From positions 1 through 10,090 of the forward strand of contig CAIVPY010000106.1 in assembly GCA_903907885.1 (NCBI GenBank): 10,090 nt of DNA, read 5' to 3'. This stretch comes from an uncultured Bacteroidota bacterium (GTDB lineage Bacteria > Bacteroidota > Bacteroidia > UKL13-3). Position numbers and translations under genes: made by a program. Position 1 is the stretch's first letter, and each line of letters opens with the position of its first letter. Of this stretch, positions 7,994 through 10,090 are shown piece after piece. The notes beneath the pieces were generated by a model, which saw only the letters and a list, made by a program, of their open reading frames with translations, was not told the DNA's origin and made no database searches.

Positions 7994-8128
7994 CACCTAA
8001 CAGCACCTACCCAAAAGGCGGGGTTTTGTGTTCCAAAGACAGTTTTGTGGTTAATCAAACATTAGTTTTTCAAATCAAGTTTTGTGGTAAATGTGCCGCC
8101 CTTCGGGTAGCCGCAAACCGTTATGGGC
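7994..8128 (+). repeat. attC-like palindromic element A (3' end of cassette 1)
   Basis: It starts CACCTAAC then AGC, and ends CAAACC then GTTATGGGC (8120-8128). The arms CTACCCAAAAGGCGG (8007-8021) and CCGCCCTTCGGGTAG (8096-8110) pair at 13 of 15 positions. The centre contains GTTTTGTG three times (8023-8030, 8042-8049, 8079-8086). The AGC after TAAC, the CAAA-rich spacer before GTTA and the GTTTTGTG motifs all recur in element B, while the arm sequences are completely different. Conserved ends with variable but self-complementary arms is the attC pattern. The left box ACCTAAC fits RYYYAAC; the right box GTTATGG only partly fits GTTRRRY. Confidence 0.6.
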
Positions 8129-9383
8129 AAGTTTAAAACGGCATAACATTTATGAACAGACTCAAATCAATCCAAACATGAAAAAAATAATTACGCTACT
8201 TCTTGTTTCTATTTCAGTTGCAAATTGCTTTTCCCAAATTGGTGAGGAGTTTTATAAAATCGGTATGGAGAAATTTGATCGGAAAGACTTTAATGGATCA
8301 ATAGCAGCCTTTACGAAAGCTATTGAATTGACACATTTTGAAACTGATGATCAAATCAGAAAAAAAATATTGGAACAACTTGAAACTAAAAAACAAGTTG
8401 CGAACTACTTCCTTAATAGGGGTCATGCAAAATATGAAATTCAAGATTTTGAAAGTGCTGAAAAAGACTTTTGGAATGTTACAATGATTCTGCCAGATTT
8501 CCCTGAAGGTCATTTCCAAAAAGGCAGAGCTTATTTTGAACTTCAGGAGTTTTCTCTTTCAATATTTGCTTTTACCAAAACAATAGAAATCGATTCTAGC
8601 GATGCAGAGGCATATTTCAGAAGAGGACTTGCAAAATATGAACTTGCATCACCATTTTCACATAAAAATGAAATGCTTGACGACTCTTTAACCCATAGTG
8701 GAAATTACAATGATGCAATTACTGACTTTACTAAATCTTTAGAAATCCACTGTTGTCCTTCTGAAGCATATTACCATAGAGGGAGAGCAAAAGGCCAATT
8801 AGGAGACTATCAAGGAGCAATAGATGACCAAACAAAGGCCATAGTTATTGATCCCAATTATGCTTGGGCTTATGAAGAAAGGGGAATCGCAAAACAAAGA
8901 TTAGGGGACAACCAAGGAGCTATGAATGACTTCAATATTTCAATAAAGATTAGTCCTAACGCAAGATCTTATCGTTGCAGAGGGTCAATGAAACTTGGTC
9001 TCGCAGATTTCCGAGGAGCGATAGAAGACTGTAGCGAATCCATAAAACTTGACCCTTCTTTCCCGACAGCTTATATGACAAGAGGAATGGCAAAGATTCA
9101 TTTAAATCAAAAAGAAAGCGGGTGTTTAGACTTGAGTAAAGCTGGAGAATTAGGAATGACAGATGCATATGAAGAAATTAAAAGGTCTTGTAATAAATAA
9201 TCTACCGATCATGACATAAAATCTAATTGTATTGATAACCAAACTATAAAAACCAGCCCATAACAGCGGGTTTAAGAAATTGGCGGTTCAGTGGTTAAAT
9301 GAAGTTTTGTGCTTCGTATCAAGTTCATCGCTGGCAGACAGTTTTGTGCTCCGAAATCGCCAACTTCTTAAACCCACAAAACG
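8121..9383 (+). other. Putative gene cassette 2 (secreted TPR protein cargo)
   Basis: This unit of 1263 bp contains one gene in the + orientation followed by its palindromic element. The opening box GTTATGGGC (8120-8128) is the exact 9-base reverse complement of GCCCATAAC (9256-9264) at the start of its own 3' element. The variable part of the box differs from that of cassette 1, yet matches within the cassette. Its size is normal for an integron cassette. The interpretation is inference from sequence symmetry. Confidence 0.5.
8178..9200 (+). CDS. Secreted tetratricopeptide-repeat (TPR) protein (340 aa)
   Basis: The frame is open from an ATG at 8091, but that region lies inside palindromic element A. 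The ATG at 8178 is preferred because it begins a clear signal peptide (MKKIITLLLVSISVANCFSQ, cleavage near residue 19-20), which predicts export to the periplasm or beyond. The rest is almost entirely TPR: units with the A-x-x-x-R-G-x-A-K ... A-I-x-D-x-T-K-A-I-x-I-D-P pattern start near residues 22, 76, 110, 144, 195, 229, 262 and 296, giving about eight helix-turn-helix repeats. The protein ends with a CLDLSKAGELG...C segment of the kind often closing Bacteroidota TPR proteins. TPRs are protein-binding scaffolds; no enzymatic domain is present and no partner can be inferred. It is the only gene in putative cassette 2. No promoter or Shine-Dalgarno sequence was identified. Confidence 0.85.
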   Translation: MKKIITLLLVSISVANCFSQIGEEFYKIGMEKFDRKDFNGSIAAFTKAIELTHFETDDQIRKKILEQLETKKQVANYFLNRGHAKYEIQDFESAEKDFWNVTMILPDFPEGHFQKGRAYFELQEFSLSIFAFTKTIEIDSSDAEAYFRRGLAKYELASPFSHKNEMLDDSLTHSGNYNDAITDFTKSLEIHCCPSEAYYHRGRAKGQLGDYQGAIDDQTKAIVIDPNYAWAYEERGIAKQRLGDNQGAMNDFNISIKISPNARSYRCRGSMKLGLADFRGAIEDCSESIKLDPSFPTAYMTRGMAKIHLNQKESGCLDLSKAGELGMTDAYEEIKRSCNK

Positions 9384-9390
9384 TTAGCGG
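9256..9390 (+). repeat. attC-like palindromic element B (3' end of cassette 2)
   Basis: It starts GCCCATAAC then AGC and ends ACAAAAC then GTTAGCGG (9383-9390). The arms GGGTTTAAGAAATTGGCG (9268-9285) and CGCCAACTTCTTAAACCC (9358-9375) pair at 17 of 18 positions. The centre contains GTTTTGTG twice (9304-9311 and 9341-9348), and AGACAGTTTTGTG is shared with element A. Its total length, 135 bp, equals that of element A. It lies 55 bases after the TPR gene stop and 38 bases before the next gene, so it could also act as a transcript-end hairpin. Confidence 0.6.
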
Positions 9391-9428
9391 TTATTATGCA
9401 AAGCCTCCGTAATTAGCATCCATCAGAC

Positions 9429-10061
9429 ATGACAAAATTATTTTTCTTTCTGCTTTTATTTGGACACATTTCATTTGGACAGACAACAATAAGAGGAATT
9501 ACAAGCATCAAAACAGACGGATTTACCAGTGACAGCGTAAATAAATCTCCAAACATTGCTTTCAATGACAGAATTAAGCTTCTTCAAATAAACCAATCTA
9601 AAGCAAAGGTTGACATTAGACTTTATCGACTTCACTCCTTAAGCAACACTAAAACACTTCGCAGACTTTTTTTGGTTGACACAACCTGGAATGCAGTTGA
9701 GTATGACGAGTGGAATAAGCCAGTAAAAATTAAAAAGTATAAGCTGAAAGCAAAATCCAATTTCGACAGTTTGTTTTCTCGACTTCTATCTTATAACATT
9801 CTGACACTCCCAAATCAAACAGACTTAAAGAACAAAATGAGAAAAGTCGTTGGCGTTGATGAAGAAGGATATGAAATAATTAAAGCGTTTCATGTTACTG
9901 ATGGAGAGAGTTACACAATAGAAATTAGAATCGGAAGCAATTTTAGAGTTTACCAGTTTATCAATCCAGACAGCTACTCAAAAGTTTATGAAAATGTTTC
10001 TGAATTAAAGGACTATTTAAATATTGTTCAATCCTTTGATTGGAAAATCCGTTCACCTTGA
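9429..10061 (+). CDS. Exported protein of unknown function, 3' end replaced by a mobile element
   Basis: The frame encodes 210 residues. It begins with a signal peptide (MTKLFFFLLLFGHISFG, cleavage near residue 17-18), so the product is predicted to be exported. No lipobox Cys is present. The mature part is basic and mixed alpha/beta in appearance, with no recognised family motif. The start at 9429 is the first ATG after the palindromic element and gives the signal peptide at the N-terminus. The last six codons (WKIRSP) and the TGA come from the short repeated element that starts at 10041, so the original C-terminus has been cut off after about residue 204 and the protein as written is probably a truncated form. 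It is the only gene seen in putative cassette 3. Confidence 0.65.
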   Translation: MTKLFFFLLLFGHISFGQTTIRGITSIKTDGFTSDSVNKSPNIAFNDRIKLLQINQSKAKVDIRLYRLHSLSNTKTLRRLFLVDTTWNAVEYDEWNKPVKIKKYKLKAKSNFDSLFSRLLSYNILTLPNQTDLKNKMRKVVGVDEEGYEIIKAFHVTDGESYTIEIRIGSNFRVYQFINPDSYSKVYENVSELKDYLNIVQSFDWKIRSP

Positions 10062-10090
10062 CCACCCTTCGCCGATTTCGTTTGACCAGG
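10041..10090 (-). mobile_element. Short palindromic element, copy 3, inverted, cut by window end
   Basis: These 50 bases are the reverse complement of 2255-2304 (copy 2) with a single mismatch. The copy begins TGGAAAATCC, so it shows the TG terminus at its junction with the disrupted coding sequence. It is in the opposite orientation to copies 1 and 2. The remainder, and any target duplication, lies outside the window; it could be another short copy or the end of a full insertion sequence. Confidence 0.65.

Larger units (their letters stand above)
3076..8120 (+). other. Putative gene cassette 1 (type III RM cargo)
   Basis: This unit runs from the TT of GTTAGGTGC (3075-3083) to the G of the GTTATGGGC box that opens the next unit. 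Its opening box is the exact reverse complement of GCACCTAAC (7993-8001), which starts its own 3' palindrome. That is the relation expected when a circular cassette opens at a single attC-type site. The cargo is mod and res, flanked inside the cassette by a second pair of hairpins (3152-3215 and 7867-7932). At about 5 kb it is much longer than typical integron cassettes of roughly 0.5-1.5 kb. The cassette interpretation is inference. Confidence 0.45.
9384..10090 (+). other. Putative gene cassette 3, 3' end not visible
   Basis: This unit begins at the TT of GTTAGCGG (9383-9390) and contains the gene at 9429-10061. The cassette model predicts that its own 3' palindrome starts with a box complementary to the opening box, CCGCTAAC. 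No such box occurs before the window end, where the short mobile element begins at 10041. The cassette is therefore interrupted or its end lies beyond the window. Confidence 0.35.

Noticed and set aside
7747..8058. Minus-strand open frame of about 100 codons over the res 3' end and following spacer
   Set aside because: It overlaps the res C-terminus, hairpin P2 and part of element A; its Cys/Val-rich translation looks like a shadow of the T-poor + strand.
8091..8177. N-terminal extension of the TPR protein from an upstream ATG
   Set aside because: It lies partly inside palindromic element A and would bury the clear signal peptide that begins at 8178.

Overview
The window looks like a stretch of a Bacteroidota chromosome. 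It is AT-rich, start codons lack Shine-Dalgarno sequences, and there is a Cys-lipoprotein with an LIAC lipobox and Sec-exported proteins with short FSQ/FGQ-type signal peptides. No rRNA, tRNA, CRISPR array, integrase or complete transposase was seen, so placement below phylum is not possible.

Layout. Positions 1-1527 hold the 3' part of an unrecognised gene, whose end looks frameshifted, and an intact lipoprotein gene. Positions 1528-2645 carry no gene, but hold two copies (95% identical over 125 bp) of a short palindromic mobile element with IS21-like ends plus a fragment of the same end. A third, inverted copy begins at 10041 and runs off the window. Positions 2646-2891 hold a decayed minus-strand gene fragment. 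From about 2935 onward every gene is on the + strand. A type III restriction-modification operon (mod 3350-5047, res 5044-7857) is followed by a secreted TPR protein (8178-9200) and a secreted hypothetical protein (9429-10061).

Main observation. The region from 2935 behaves like an integron-style gene-cassette array. Three long imperfect palindromes (2935-3082, 7994-8128, 9256-9390) start with a ...TAAC box and end with a GTTA... box. In both cassettes visible in full, the box that opens the cassette is exactly complementary over 9 bases to the box that starts its own 3' palindrome (GTTAGGTGC 3075-3083 with GCACCTAAC 7993-8001; GTTATGGGC 8120-8128 with GCCCATAAC 9256-9264). This is the signature expected if each cassette once existed as a circle with one recombination site, as in attC cassettes. 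Cassette 1 (3076-8120) is 5 kb and carries the whole RM system. Cassette 2 (8121-9383) carries the TPR gene. Cassette 3 (from 9384) carries the last gene, whose 3' end has been replaced by the short mobile element. The right-hand boxes only loosely fit the classical GTTRRRY consensus and no integrase is in view, so this may be a divergent attC family or a different cassette system.

Inside cassette 1, a second palindrome family flanks the RM operon (3152-3215 and 7867-7932). Both hairpins share the 9-mers AAAAGAGCT and AGCACATTT, with the same two A/A mismatches. The Res protein is also unusual: its PD-ExK nuclease motif lies at residues 658-674, followed by a predicted coiled coil and a C-terminal alpha/beta-like domain of about 120 residues.
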